The translations under genes were made by a program, and so were the position numbers. The notes beneath the pieces are model-generated. The model worked only from the letters and a program-made list of their open reading frames with translations, was not told the origin of the DNA and ran no database searches. Below are positions 39,597-50,894 of a DNA stretch of 64,000 nt, piece after piece. Source of the stretch: Gigantopelta aegis (taxonomy: Eukaryota; Mollusca; Gastropoda; Neomphalida; Peltospiridae). Each line of letters begins with the position of its first letter. Positions within the stretch are counted from its first letter, which is position 1. Location: positions 69,006,195 to 69,070,194 of the forward strand of contig NC_054702.1 of NCBI RefSeq assembly GCF_016097555.1, given 5' to 3'.

Positions 39597-41324
39597 CTAT
39601 AACGAACACCCCAGGAATGCTATTTTCATTAACTATCTATTATATACTGAGAGGCATAAATAACGCAATGGGTATTGTGCTGACATTTTCTTATAGAAAT
39701 ATATGTCATCTATATTAGGCATGCAGGCAAATGACATATTGGTAACAACTGTAACTAAAAGACGATATTGTTAAAATTCGGATTAAAAAAAAAAATTAAA
39801 TGTGATTTTAAACAAAACCCCAAAACCTTTGATGCAACAAAACAACGATTTTTTAACATTACTTACCGTAGGATATTAAAAAAAGAAGAATACAAAAAAC
39901 ACAAACAACGGTTGCTTTTATAGGGAGACGAGAGCAGGCAATGCACATGCAAACAAAATACATATGCAAAGCTGTGTTATTGCAATAAACACCCAAGTTA
40001 TACTTTTTGCTGAAAACTCATTTTATTCCATTTTTTTTCTTTTCTGATTTGAACAAAATCCTTTTGTTACAGTTCTTATCAATATGTCATTTGTCCGCAT
40101 ACTTAGTATATGTGATTTGACATTTCTATACGAGATTATTAAGTGAAATACCCATTGCGTTATTTATGCCTCTCAATATATTACGACAAATGTATGGTAA
40201 CTGAAACTCTTAGTGTTATATATGCAGAAAATAAGTAATGTCCACCACCTGGTCTTGTAAATGTAACGGGGTAGAAATATATGACACTGTATATAATATG
40301 TTTTATTTTATTAGCTACTTATTTTAAAAATATTTTATCAATTGGTCATTTCGTTTTGTTTTAGAGAATACCCTATAAGACAATGCCCTAACCTTTTTTT
40401 TCCCGTCGAACTAGAGTTTAGCCAATGGTATTGTATTCTGGTGTCATATGATCATTGGTCACGGCTAGTCCGTGCACATTCACGCAGACTAGCAAGCCAT
40501 CAACACAGAAGTATTATTGAGCTATTACCTATATATTTTCATCTTTTCTGCGACGGTTACACAGGTTTGGCTAACATGCATGTATACATTTATATAATTG
40601 TTGTGCACATTATTTCCATTATGATTTAAATATTAACTATTGGTAGATATAAAATCATAATCTGTATTAACTATAGGTACACATAAAATGATAAATGTAG
40701 ATGACACTATAGAAAAGAGTAATGTTTATAAGTATTTAAAAGTATATTCAAAGTATTTTAAATATATATTCTTAATTTACTAACTGTAAATACAATATAA
40801 TAATTACCAGGGTAATTATGTTGTATACAATAACTATAAATATATATAGTTCTAATTGTTGGGCATTTATCCATTATGTAGTTTAGCTTATATTATGTTT
40901 GTTTATAGGATGACGAGTTGACTAGATATCAACTACAGTAGCTAGCAACCAGTTCGGTCCATAGCCCACAGCAAAGGTGTGTAACTAATCTATTTATAGG
41001 TGTTTGTGCGTGTTTAATCATGTACATTTCGTATTAACAATGCACGCATTATTCGTGTTGGTTTCACAAGCGTGTTGGCCAGCGTTTGTCATTTTGTAAG
41101 ATGGTTCCATGAACCAGTAGTGTAATTATGCTATATTGCATCGGTGGGCTATGTCCACCGATGAGGTTTTGGATGTATATACATGTTTATTCTGATAACG
41201 TAAAACTGTTAAGTAATATATAAATTGGTATCTTTGACAATGTGTATATTGTTAAGTTGTGAGATTTAGAATAGCATAACATTTGAATTGTATGACACGT
41301 TGTTTTATCAGTTATATTATATTA

Positions 41325-41365
41325 TTATATTATATTATATTATATTATATTATATTATATTATAA
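41325..41365. repeat. (TTATA)n repeat
   Basis: Seven or more TTATA units with one imperfect junction. Confidence 0.92.
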
Positions 41366-41472
41366 TATTTTTATATACTGTTTTCAGGACCTTTATTTGA
41401 CTGTTGACAAATAAACCGAATCCTACCCAGCATTGTTGTTGTCCTTCATGATCAAAGCGGCAGTATCCGGCA

Positions 41473-41700
41473 GACTTATTTTTATTCATTCATTACTTAG
41501 ACCTAAAGAGGTATTTTTTTTTTACATATAAACGATCCCTTGCTAAAACAAAATGTAGCGGATTTCCAAGGCGCGTGTACAGGGATTTCAGCGGGGTTGG
41601 GGTTATAGACTGTGTTGAGTGAAGTAAATATGGGGCCATGGTCCCCCAGAAAATGCATTTCAATTTTTTTTAAGCTTGGGAAAGTAAGGGTTTCGACATC
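41473..41700 (+). repeat. Copy 1 of a 225-bp duplicated segment, flanked by 13-bp repeats
   Basis: It runs from 'gacttatttttattcatt' to 'agtaagggtttcgacatc', nearly identical to 42183-42407. CGGCAGTATCCGG stands immediately before (41458-41470) and after (41701-41713). The segment joins a SINE-like part ('gatcccttgctaaaaca') to a MITE-like part ('gcgtgtacagggatttcagc'). Confidence 0.88.
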
Positions 41701-42182
41701 CGGCAGTATCCGGAATATTTTTTATTATTTAAGCATATAGAACAGAAAATCCAATTACGTTTAGTGCATATACGACGCCGCACTCCGCGTTGGTTTCACT
41801 ACGCTGGATTATCCAGGTCGTAAACAAAGCCAGTATTTTGAAAATGGGACACTTTTGACGGGCTCCTACCGGTCTCGGTTTTCATTGGCTTATCATAAGT
41901 GTGGAATTCCCCAACAAGAGAAAACGTGAGATTTCGCAATTTTTGAACAAATTTAACGGTCTTGATTGAGGGGTCGTCTCACATCTCCAAAACATATTTA
42001 TATCCATAGAGGTATGGTACAACGCCTTTTCAAGGATCGGTGGGTTGGGGGATTTGCCTTGAAATTTTGACAGTGGCCAGCTGTTGGCATACGCGTTACA
42101 TGTAAGGGGGTGTTACTAATTACGTAACGCTCTAGGGGTAAAGGAAGAGGGTACTGTGTTCGATTTACGTAACATTTTTTAA

Positions 42183-42407
42183 GACTTATTTTTATTCATT
42201 ACTTAGACCTAAAGAGGTATTTTTTTTTTTACATATAAACGATCCCTTGCTAAAACAATGTAGCGGATTTCCAAGGCGCGTGTACAGGGATTTCAGCGGG
42301 GTTGGGGTTATAGACACTGTTGAGTGAAGTAAATATGGGGCCATGGTCCCCCAGAAAATGCATTTCAATTTTTTTTTAAGCTTGGGAAAGTAAGGGTTTC
42401 GACATCC
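42183..42407 (+). repeat. Copy 2 of the 225-bp segment
   Basis: Same chimeric SINE/MITE sequence as 41473-41700, without the CGGCAGTATCCGG flanks, so this is probably the source copy. Confidence 0.88.
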
Positions 42408-42485
42408 AATACCCTCCCCCTGCACATCCACCCGATTCCTCTAAGATTATGTCAAAATTACCAAATGTTAGACATCCAACAGTAG

Positions 42486-42560
42486 ATGGAAGGAAGGATA
42501 GGATATGTTTTATTTAACGACGCACTCAACACATTTTATTTACGGTTGTATGGCGTCGGA
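42486..42560 (-). repeat. SINE, type A tail
   Basis: Minus strand: 'gaaggaaggataggatatgt', 'tttatttaacgacgcactca' to 'ggttgtatggcgtcgga'. Confidence 0.88.
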
Positions 42561-43166
42561 TGATTATTAAATCAATATGCTCTAACTTTGATTCCGTTAA
42601 ACAACCCACTACTAACTTTACCCTTTCCAAACGAAAGAATATTTATTTGAATTTGTCGATTTTAACACGTAAAATTAAGAAGTGAAAACGTTCATGGTCT
42701 ACTTTAGTATATTTTATTTTAAAAATATATACATGATTAATGTGTTACTAGTATACAAACTAAACTTTGAAAGTTCTACTAACACTTTATAAAATATTAA
42801 TTCTGAAATAGGAAGGTACGATTGTCGATAATACGTTGTCAAGATCAAACAGGTTTTAACGAAAGACTCTAGTACCGTATCCTCAACCGAACGTTCTTCG
42901 TACAGCGCAAGATTTCTCTTAATTTTTTGAGACGAACCCTACAATTTGAAATCGGCACGCACGTGTTAACTGAAACCAACAACAGTCTTTTGTGCTTTGC
43001 CGAGCACAGGCGACGAATCGAGCGTATACTTTTGACGATCTCCGTTCATAGCGAACATACACGAGTTTTTTTAAAAGTGCATTTGAGCTTGTATTTCATA
43101 TTTGTACATGTTCTAATATGGTAACCAGATAATGTAACTGTAAAGGAATTTAACCCAAATGCTACA
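42561..43166. other. Non-coding stretch
   Basis: AT-rich on the left, then a more balanced 43 kb part. No supported gene. Confidence 0.4.
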
Positions 43167-43204
43167 TAAATACATTTTCCAGGGATACACACAATTGTTT
43201 TATT

Positions 43205-43446
43205 TCAATCAGCCCAGTGGTAAAGCGCTCGTCTGATGCGCGGTCTGTCTGGGATCGATCCTCGTCGGTGGGCCCACTGGGCTATTTCTTGTTCCAACCA
43301 GTGTACCACGACTGGTATACCAAAGGCCGTGTTATGTGCTAGCTTGAGATCCCTTGCTACTAATCGAAAAATTTAGCGGGTTTCCTCTAGTCTTATGTCA
43401 AAATTACCAAATTTAATGTTTGACATCTAATAGCTGATGATTAATA
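43205..43446 (+). repeat. SINE, type B, left part (split by Tc1-like element)
   Basis: 'ccagtggtaaagcgctcgtc' to 'catctaatagctgatgatta'. The tail continues after the transposon at 44947-44985 ('caatgtggtatcgttaaaca'). Confidence 0.9.
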
Positions 43447-44944
43447 TACTCTTCAAAAAAAGAAACGCAAAAGGGTACAAATGGGTTATAACTCCGATTT
43501 TATGTTTCCTACCGGTTCATGCTTTGTGAATATAAGGTCATTGCATGTCCCAAACACATTCCCACGGTTACATTCGATAAAACGCAGCTACTGTACAATA
43601 AAGTTCCAAAATGTGAATATTCGCAAAAACGCAGCCACGTGCAAACCATGTCACCACTGCACGTGCGTTGTCTGCACGTGCAACATGAACACCGACAGTA
43701 TAAAAGTGCAGGGTGTTCGCTTGCCTGGCCTCTGTATCTGGCCGACAGTTGACAATCCAGGACATGCCACGTCTCAGTGAACCGCAGAGAAACAATGCCA
43801 TCGGCCGACTAGACGCAGGCGAATCCAGAACGGCCGTTGCCAGGGCATTCCATGTGTCCCCAAGCACCATTTCCAGACTGTGGGACCGTTACCAGCAACA
43901 TGGATCAACACGTGACCTCCCTAGATCCGGTCGACCACGGGTCACTACCCCCGGGCAGGACCGCTACATCCGGGTACGCCACCTTCGGGAACGATTGACT
44001 ACTGCCACCTCCACAGCCGCAGCAATACCAGGTTTGCGCATGATATCCGACCAGACCGTACGGAACCGCCTACGTGAGGTAGGAATTCGTGCCAGACGTC
44101 CAGTTCGAGATGTCATCTTAACACCACAACACCGTCGACTCCGATTGCAGTGGTGCCAGATTCATCGACAATGGCCTCAACTGCGATGGAGACAGGTGTG
44201 GTTCAGTGACGAGTCCCGATTTCTGCTCCGACGTCATGATGGAAGATGTCGCGTGTATAGGCGTCGTGGTGAACGTTATGCGGCAAACTGCGTGCAGGAA
44301 GTGGACAGATTCGGCGGGGGTAGTGTCATGGTGTGGGCAGCCATCTCACACACTGGCAGAACTGACCTGGTCCACGTGCAGGGCAACCTGAATGCACAGG
44401 GCTACATTGACCAGATCCTCCGGCCACACATCGTTCCAGTTATGGCCAACGCCAACGCAGTGTTCCAACATGACAACGCCAGGCCTCACACAGCACGTCT
44501 CACAACGGCTTTCCTACAGAACAACAACATTAATGTCCTTCCTTGGCCATCGATATCACCGGATTTGAACCCAATTGAGCATCTATGGGACGAGTTAGAC
44601 CGACGCCTCCGACAGCGACAACCACAGCCCCAGACCCTGCCCGAGCTGGCAACAGCCTTGCAGGCCGAGTGGGCCACCATCCCCGGGGACGTCATCCGTA
44701 CTCTGGTTGCTTCAATGGGCAGGCGGTGCCAGGCAGTTGTCAACACACGCGGAGGCCACACCCGGTATTGACTCCAGATGACCTTGACCTTGGTGGTGTG
44801 TCCTATCACTTACTCACAATGGACTAGAGTGAATTGTGAACAATCCTGCAACATTTGGTAATTATCGGACTCACCATTCAATAATTAAATCAATTCTCCA
44901 AATGTTACGACAATGTGGTTTTGCGTTTCTTCTTTTGAAGAGTA
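43447..44944 (+). mobile_element. Intact Tc1-like DNA transposon (1.5 kb)
   Basis: Terminal inverted repeats TACTCTTCAAAAAAAGAAAC and, at the right, GTTTCTTCTTTTGAAGAGTA, inverted with about one mismatch. TA duplicated at 43445-43446 and 44945-44946. Its only gene is an uninterrupted transposase, and the whole element sits inside a type B SINE. It looks young and could be autonomous. Confidence 0.95.
43764..44771 (+). CDS. Tc1-like transposase (DD34E), 335 aa, intact
   Basis: The start is ATG at MPRLSEPQRNNAIGRLDAGE; an in-frame ATG 17 codons upstream is less likely because family members begin with this MPRL helix. An HTH of the paired-type DNA-binding region spans about 8-50 (SPSTISRLWDRYQQHG), the GRPRV linker is at 57-61 and a second HTH at about 66-115. 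The catalytic triad is D149 (WFSDESRF), D237 (FQHDNARPH) and E272 (LNPIEHLW), with exactly 34 residues between the last two. The glycine box GGGSVMVW is at 184-191. It ends RGGHTRY. The coding region is clearly more GC-rich than its neighbourhood. The enzyme would cut and paste the element at TA sites. Confidence 0.95.
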   Translation: MPRLSEPQRNNAIGRLDAGESRTAVARAFHVSPSTISRLWDRYQQHGSTRDLPRSGRPRVTTPGQDRYIRVRHLRERLTTATSTAAAIPGLRMISDQTVRNRLREVGIRARRPVRDVILTPQHRRLRLQWCQIHRQWPQLRWRQVWFSDESRFLLRRHDGRCRVYRRRGERYAANCVQEVDRFGGGSVMVWAAISHTGRTDLVHVQGNLNAQGYIDQILRPHIVPVMANANAVFQHDNARPHTARLTTAFLQNNNINVLPWPSISPDLNPIEHLWDELDRRLRQRQPQPQTLPELATALQAEWATIPGDVIRTLVASMGRRCQAVVNTRGGHTRY

Positions 44945-44946
44945 TA

Positions 44947-44985
44947 TATCAATGTGGTATCGTTAAACAAAAACAAACTTAAAAA
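44947..44985 (+). repeat. SINE, type B, right part
   Basis: Completes the SINE begun at 43205. Confidence 0.85.
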
Positions 44986-45106
44986 CCCGACTGTAGATCG
45001 ACTCGACTACCGTGGTATTTCATATACTAATCATGGAGCACGGGGAGAAAAGAAAACCCAGTGGATCTCAGGGCCGTAGCAGCCCCCCCCCCCCCCCCCC
45101 GAAAAA

Positions 45107-45305
45107 TTGTCCTCCGGCGTTGAAAAGTGAGAGGGACGCGTACCCCACCGATCCACGCCCATGGCCGATCGACAAAACGAGCATTAAGATTCCATCGGTT
45201 GCTATGCAATCGGTTACATGTATTCTCGTAGCTTTTCTCGTACGTAGCACTCGTATCGCGTGGTGTCGCCTTTAGATACTTTCCCGTAGAAATATTAAAT
45301 ATAAA
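45107..45305 (+). repeat. Unit 3 copy of the 'gtcctccggcg' block
   Basis: Collinear with 20566 and 30988; the C-run has moved upstream and the 'acgcgtccccc' stretch is shortened to 'acgcgtaccccaccg'. Confidence 0.82.
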
Positions 45306-45312
45306 CAAACAA

Positions 45313-45622
45313 AATGTTTGTTTTGTTTAACGACGCCACTAGAGCACATTGATTTATTAATCATCGGGTATTGGATGTCAAATATTTGGTAATTTTGACA
45401 GTCTTAAAGAGAAAACCCGCTACATTTTTCCACTAGCAGTAAGGGATCTTTTATATGCACCATCCCACAGACAGGATATTACATCCACTGCCTTTGATAT
45501 ACCAGTTGCGGTGCACTGGCTGGAACGAGAAATAGCCCAATGGGTCCACCGACGGGGATCGATCCCACACCGACCGCGCGACAAGCGAGCGCTTTACCAC
45601 TGGGCTACGTCCTGTCCCATAT
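45313..45622 (-). repeat. SINE, type B, full length (unit 3 copy)
   Basis: Minus strand; most complete of the three orthologous copies, with head 'accactgggctacgtcctg'. Confidence 0.92.
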
Positions 45623-46167
45623 AAACGTAATGAGTTTCTTATTCATCTTTTTCGATATTATCTGTATACACATTGATTACAGTATTTTGTATCCATAGAA
45701 TGGTCAGAAATACTTTCCAAGTATAAGTCTCATTGTCAAAAAATAGGTGGTGCTTAAAAAGGTATGGGACATTCAAGATTGACCATTTGTTTTAAAACTC
45801 ACTCATGTATTTAATGTTAGCAGTGAACGGATTGTAACAGTAAAACAAGAAACAAATAATGGTGATTAACAGTTTATTTCCCAAAAGAAAATCGAGGTTG
45901 AAAACGACCAGACATGTCAACGAGGGTGCTTTTGGAGAAAAGTACGTACGTTACATTACGGCTGTGTCGATCAGTAACGAACAAACCTCCCAAGATTCAT
46001 CAGGCGTCCGTGGATACGTCGAGGCATGTCCTTAACATAGCGTCCATTGAGAACACGATGTATCCAAAGGCTTCGAATGATAACGCATTGCCCCGTCCCC
46101 ACCCCCACACCTCCCAACCCACACACACACACACACTGTTTGAAGACGTATTAATACTTCTTCTACT

Positions 46168-46246
46168 TCGTTCTTTGACATCCAAAAGCCGATGATTAAT
46201 AAATCAATGTGCTTTAGTGGTGTCGTTAAACAAAATAAACTTTCTT
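46168..46246 (+). repeat. SINE, type B tail
   Basis: 'ttgacatccaaaagccgatg' to 'gtgtcgttaaacaaaataaa', ending in a CTTT repeat. Confidence 0.88.
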
Positions 46247-46254
46247 TCTTTCTT

Positions 46255-46958
46255 CTTCGTTCACATTTGTGAAAATTGTCTCATACAGATATTCCGATGC
46301 GAGTGATGAATTGGACAGTTGTTTGCAGGTCCTCCCTGTATATTCAGAGCTTCTGATGTAGGTCTGTTCCATGCGGCCAGAAGAGGCTAACCTCCCGAGT
46401 TGTGCAGTGGACATTGTTGTGGGATATGTTCTGGTGTTTGCAGGCCTGTACCACATTGACAGTCGCTTGTGTGACATATATTAAGCTTGTGGAGATGGAA
46501 GTTTAGGCGGCAGTGGCCTGTGCGAAGCCTGAAGATTGTAGTGTAGCCTCGTCTTTCAAGTGTGTCCTATGGGTCGTGGTTTGTCACTCCATATTGTGTT
46601 TTCCATCTTTCCTTCTGCTTTCGCTTGATGATAGTCTTGATTTCTTGATAAGAGGTGGAGTCTGTTTCCTGAATCATCTTGCTTCCACATTTTTCTAGTG
46701 AATCTGCTTTTTCGTTTCCAGCAATGTTGCAGTGTGCTGGGATCCACTGCATTGATGTTGTTGTGGTTGCTGATAGCTATGACAGTAGGGTGTAGATTTT
46801 TCGTGATGTCTCTCCTGGAGACGGGAGCTTTTGGATTACTGAGCTGCAGTCGGTGAAGATTACTGCATGTGATGGTGGGAAGAGTTCTTGGCCGAGGATC
46901 TCTAGTGTTTCATGGACTGCTTTTGCTTCAGCTATAATGTTTGAAGAGAGTTAATACA
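46255..46958 (-). pseudogene. LINE fragment with RNase H domain
   Basis: Minus-strand reading gives VIFTDCSSVIQKLPSPG and QWIPAHCNIAGNEKADSLEK, the catalytic motifs of a retrotransposon RNase H domain. A Cys/His-containing tail ('cagtcgcttgtgtgacatat' on the plus strand) follows. A stop codon and frameshifts (near 46560 and 46480) break it. No reverse transcriptase remains. It is the 3' end of a non-LTR retrotransposon of a Jockey/I-like type, to judge by the RNase H. Confidence 0.82.
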
Positions 46959-46962
46959 TTAC

Positions 46963-47230
46963 TGGGCCCAATTTCACAAAACATCGTAAGCCTAGTTTTG
47001 CACGTAAACGTAAATCTACGACTCGACCACAATTCTTATTACTACTATAGTACAACAAATATAGTTTGAAATAGACATACTAGTATTTCATTTTCTTTTG
47101 TCCTTAAAATGCTACATTTTCCGCAATGTTATTTACTGCGTGAATTAATTGTCAAACATGTAAATGAATGACCGGTATAACTGCTAGTTGCAGGCGTAAA
47201 CTTACAATGTTTTGTGAAATAGGTTCCTGG
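46963..47230. mobile_element. MITE with 'ATTTCACAAAACAT' inverted ends
   Basis: Left 'atttcacaaaacatcgtaag' is inverted at the right as 'cttacaatgttttgtgaaat'. About 265 bp, non-coding. It directly abuts the LINE fragment. Confidence 0.8.
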
Positions 47231-47867
47231 CCCCTCCGGTTATACACAAGACAAGACTTAATTTTATTCAGTTATTGGTGCCACAGGAAGGGGACGACGA
47301 TCCGAAATTCATTGCTGAACGTAGCAGTGTGATCAGGCATACGCGTACGAGACAGGGAGGGGGGGGGGGGGGATGTCAACTACCTCCCTAGTGCTGATGC
47401 AAAACCTCAAATTCTGGCAAAAAGTATACAGATATTCGAGCAAAATGTGCTAACCTGAGATCTTTTTACCATGTAATTCTACCTCCAAAATTCGTTGTAA
47501 TCCATGTAAAATGCAGTGATTCGTTGGCAACCCTACATAGCTGTTTGGTAGTAATGCTAAAATGAATAAATATTGTTATGCAGATTCGGGCATTTTTGTT
47601 CAATTCGAGCAAAAGCCAGTCTGTCCTCCCCACCCTACCCCTGCAAAAAATGGCTGTGGTCAGGACAGGTCATCTATAGGATTTAACGTGTACATTCGGA
47701 GCATGTTGTAGCGCCCGCCTGTCATTGACACAGATGTCGACTCTCGCCTGCACCTCCGTCCAGGACAGGAAATAGTCCTGTTCTTCTGTTTTAGTTGGCA
47801 GTGGCAACCCGGGCTCGGCGAGGTCAGGAATCTTCATCTTTGAAGACGAACACGTTGACGTGCATCT

Positions 47868-48054
47868 GAGCAAGGGATCTTTTATACGCACCATCCCACA
47901 GACAGGATAGCACATACCACGGCTTTTGGTGTACCAGTAGTGGTGCACTGGCTGGAGCGAGAAATGGTCAAATGAGCCCACCGACGGGGATCGATCCGAG
48001 ACCGACCGCACATCAAGCGATCGCTTTACCACTGGGCTACGTCCCACCCCTAGG
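47868..48054 (-). repeat. SINE, type B, head part
   Basis: Minus strand; only 'gggatcttttatacgcacca' to 'tgggctacgtcccacccc' remains. The tail present in units 1 and 2 has been deleted. Confidence 0.88.
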
Positions 48055-48554
48055 ATAGTAGAGAGGTTTCACAACCACAGTAGTAATTTTGTTATGGACA
48101 CCGATAGCTAATCATAAATAGCCGAATTTACAAAGCCTTCGTCACACTAACTGTACAGATCGTTTAGCACGTTTCGCAGATCGGCACGGTTAGTTATTCA
48201 GAGATGGGGGCATTCTCAGAAATGTTAATTAATTATTATTATTTAAATTATATATTTATTACGTATGGCAGAGAGTTTAATCATAATGAGCGGGAAGCAG
48301 ATTGCAGTGACGTCACCATGGTCACCAACTACCCTCAAAGTGATGACCTATCCGTAACAGTAGGGGTGTGGCTGTGACACCCTCTCTTTATTTCGCAACA
48401 CATACCATAACAAACTCGTCACCAAATCTGTCATGTGGATAGGCCCCGATTTCAATAAATACTCCATCCAGTCACCCGTGTTCAAACACCACCACGCCTA
48501 TTTAGGGGGTCTTGATTTAAGCTGGACTCGTTTACAAACAACACCATCATCGTC

Positions 48555-48652
48555 ATTTCATTTCAACTTATTTTCGTGCTTATATTCAATTAAGGTTCAA
48601 GCACGCTGCCCTGGGCACACACTTCAGCTGTCTGGGCTGTCTGTCCAGGACT
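48555..48652 (-). repeat. SINE, type E fragment
   Basis: Minus-strand match to the end of 15502-15765: 'catttcaacttattttcgtg', 'attaaggttcaagcacgctg', 'cacttcagctgtctgggctg'. Confidence 0.82.
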
Positions 48653-48654
48653 GT

Positions 48655-48896
48655 GGTATATGGTTAAAGATCACACAAATATTGAGAGGAAACCCGCTGT
48701 CGCCACTTCATGGGCTACTCTTTCCGATTAGCAGCAAGTGGTCTTTCATATGCACCATCCCACAGACAGCCTTTGATATACCAGTCGTGGTGCACTGGCT
48801 GTAACGAGAAATGGCCCAATGGGCCAACTGACGGGGATCGATCCCAGACCGACCGCGCAGCAAGTGAGCGCTGTACCACTGAGCTACGTCCCGCTC
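48655..48896 (-). repeat. SINE, type A
   Basis: Minus strand; begins inside the body ('gtatatggttaaagatcaca') and runs to the head 'actgagctacgtcccgctcc'. It directly follows the type E fragment, so one truncated the other. Confidence 0.9.
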
Positions 48897-49099
48897 CAAC
48901 GGATATTTATTGGATATAATAAGGAAAATACTTCAAAATTAAATTAACGGTCGGGATCAATTATCTGGTTTATTGGTAGTTCCAATGTATATTAGATACC
49001 TGTGTATATATAGCCTATATACCAATATTGAAATGCATAAAATCGGATTAATTCTTGAAATTTAATAGAAAATAGTAATAAAACGCACAAACAAAATTA

Positions 49100-49384
49100 A
49101 AGGTTTTTTTTAACGACACAACTAGAGCACACTGATTTATTAATTATCGGCCATTGGATGTCAAACGTTTGTTCATTTTGAAATAGGTTTAGAGCGAAAA
49201 AAAGCAACATTTTCCCATTAATAACAATTAATTAAGGGATCTTTTATATGCACCATCCCAGACAGGATAGCACATACCACGGCCTTTGATATACCAGTCG
49301 TGGTGCACTGACTGGAACGAGAGATAGCCCACCGACGGGGATAGCTCATTAGCCGAGCGCTTTACCACTGGGCAACGTCCCGTC
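49100..49384 (-). repeat. SINE, type B
   Basis: Minus strand, 'ttttttttaacgacacaact' tail to 'ccactgggcaacgtcccgtc' head, with a small deletion in the box B area. Confidence 0.88.
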
Positions 49385-49404
49385 CACACAGACACAAACT
49401 TCAG

Positions 49405-49880
49405 GGAGCGAAGTTTATAGAGGGGTTGAGACATGATCTCTCGGGAAATGTATTCAAAAGAAAGAGAAAAAAAGAGGGTGGAATTGCTCGAGGGTGGGTG
49501 GAGGTGGAGCAGCTAGGTCGATCCCGAAAACGCGCAAGCACACTCATCAAAGGCTCTGACCAACCCTAACCTTAACCACTGAAAGGGGGTACGGGTCGAA
49601 CTCATGTCCCGACTTCTCTTCTTTAGTATTTTATTCATTCTTGAGCAGTGTCTATAATTTTAAAAACATTTGCAACATTTAGTAGATTTGTCACAAGCTT
49701 TTGTGTTACTGTAGGCGAGGACTCGGGGGTTCGAATCCACTCTCACACCCCCAACCCCTCCCTCTGCTGAAGTAAATATTTCTATTTTTCGGGGAGCATA
49801 ACTCGAACCCCTTATAAATTTCGGCCCCAACAGTGTGGCTATCCACACCCTGCTAAAATTCCTGCATACACGCCCGTGTC
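49405..49880. mobile_element. Degraded MITE pieces of the 22693 family
   Basis: 'gaagtttatagaggggttga' and 'ctctcgggaaatgtattc' resemble the inner part of that MITE. 'ccctgctaaaattcctgc' + 'atacacgc' near 49850 resembles its inverted end. Confidence 0.45.
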
Positions 49881-50890
49881 ATATTACTACGGTGTCTTTT
49901 CTTTGATCTTTACCTCTGGTCGGTAGCCTCGTGTCAACAGTATATTTGAGTGGCTTCCCTTGTATCTAAGACAAGTTTTTTCAACCATTCAGAAACTCAG
50001 AAACCGGTCACATGGACAGCTCTGTCAGTATCCATGTTTATAGAGTAAACTAAAACAATTGTTATTGCTTGACAACCACCAGCCTAGCAATATATTTCAT
50101 CTTTTTTAGGTTAGACAGCAACGTTAACCTATTTTACTTAGCTTGTTGACGTGGTAAGTACGCCGCCTAATATAATATTACAAAAAGTTTAATCGTATTT
50201 GACTGAAAAAGCCATATTATTTATAATAATAATATTAAAACTAGGTGAACCAGTTCAACCAGAAAGTAACCGCCATAGACGTCCTACTAAAAATTAGAAC
50301 TGCGACAAGGCCTACGTGTATGTCTTTTCATGATTTTAACGCCTGCATCATTCTGTTTTAGTGTAGCTTATCAGATCATGACACTAAATATACAAAATAA
50401 GAAATATGTTAGTGATATGTTTGTTTTGAATTGAGAATTAATAATTGTAAATAAGATTAATAAGATTAAATTCTTAAAGAGTGTACAGGTGTATGGCGCA
50501 CCAATTTATTATGTGATGTTATTTATAATTTAAAATATAATTTAATAGCATTAATTCATTGTAAATTAGTGTATTATTACAGTTGTATTATTATTATTAA
50601 AAATGTTTCATATATATATATATATAAATATTATAAAAAATATATTTTAAAAAACAACAATCTAGAAGAGATGACTGTTGTTTTATTGAAGGTCTGCATG
50701 TGTAAATATATAAATAATACACTCATCAAAACCCCCCACCAAACAACCCATTGCATCCGGAAAAAAAAAGAAGGGAAAAAAAGTGCCCAACCTTGAAAAA
50801 ACTACCCCAAGACCAACCAGTGAAAAACACCAAATAAAACTCCTTATTCCCTCCCCCAACCCCACCCCTAAAAAAAAAGAGAGGGCAGTC
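49881..50890. other. AT-rich non-coding stretch
   Basis: Contains a TATA run near 50612 and A/C-rich simple sequence from 50725. No gene seen. Confidence 0.4.
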
Positions 50891-50894
50891 CTTA

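Larger units (their letters stand above)
40263..43167. other. 2.9-kb insertion specific to unit 3
   Basis: Unit 1 reads 'cacctggtcttctacataca' where unit 3 departs at 40263 and returns at about 43167 ('acataaatacattttccagg'). Inside are an AT-rich stretch starting 'tgtaacggggtagaaatata', a TTATA repeat, a 225-bp duplicated segment and a SINE tail. The first 1.2 kb might be a solo LTR (it starts TGTAACGGGG and has AATAAA near 41410), but I found no matching target duplication. Confidence 0.6.
33001..48527 (+). repeat. Segmental duplication unit 3
   Basis: Third copy, enlarged by insertions: about 2.9 kb at 40263-43167, the Tc1-like element and several SINEs. It carries the second STPG gene. 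It ends where similarity to the end of unit 1 stops ('ctggact'). Confidence 0.87.

Noticed and set aside
40342..40629. 95-codon ORF in the unit 3 insertion
   Set aside because: No recognisable motif and low-complexity end; chance frame.
40266..41450. Possible solo LTR starting TGTAACGGGG with AATAAA near the end
   Set aside because: No matching target-site duplication, no clear CA end and no second LTR, so it is mentioned only inside the insertion entry.
43205..43260. tRNA gene-like sequence with A and B box motifs (also at 20018, 35475 and the minus-strand SINE heads)
   Set aside because: These are SINE heads: they continue into the SINE body, lack a foldable acceptor stem and recur with the same 3' sequences.
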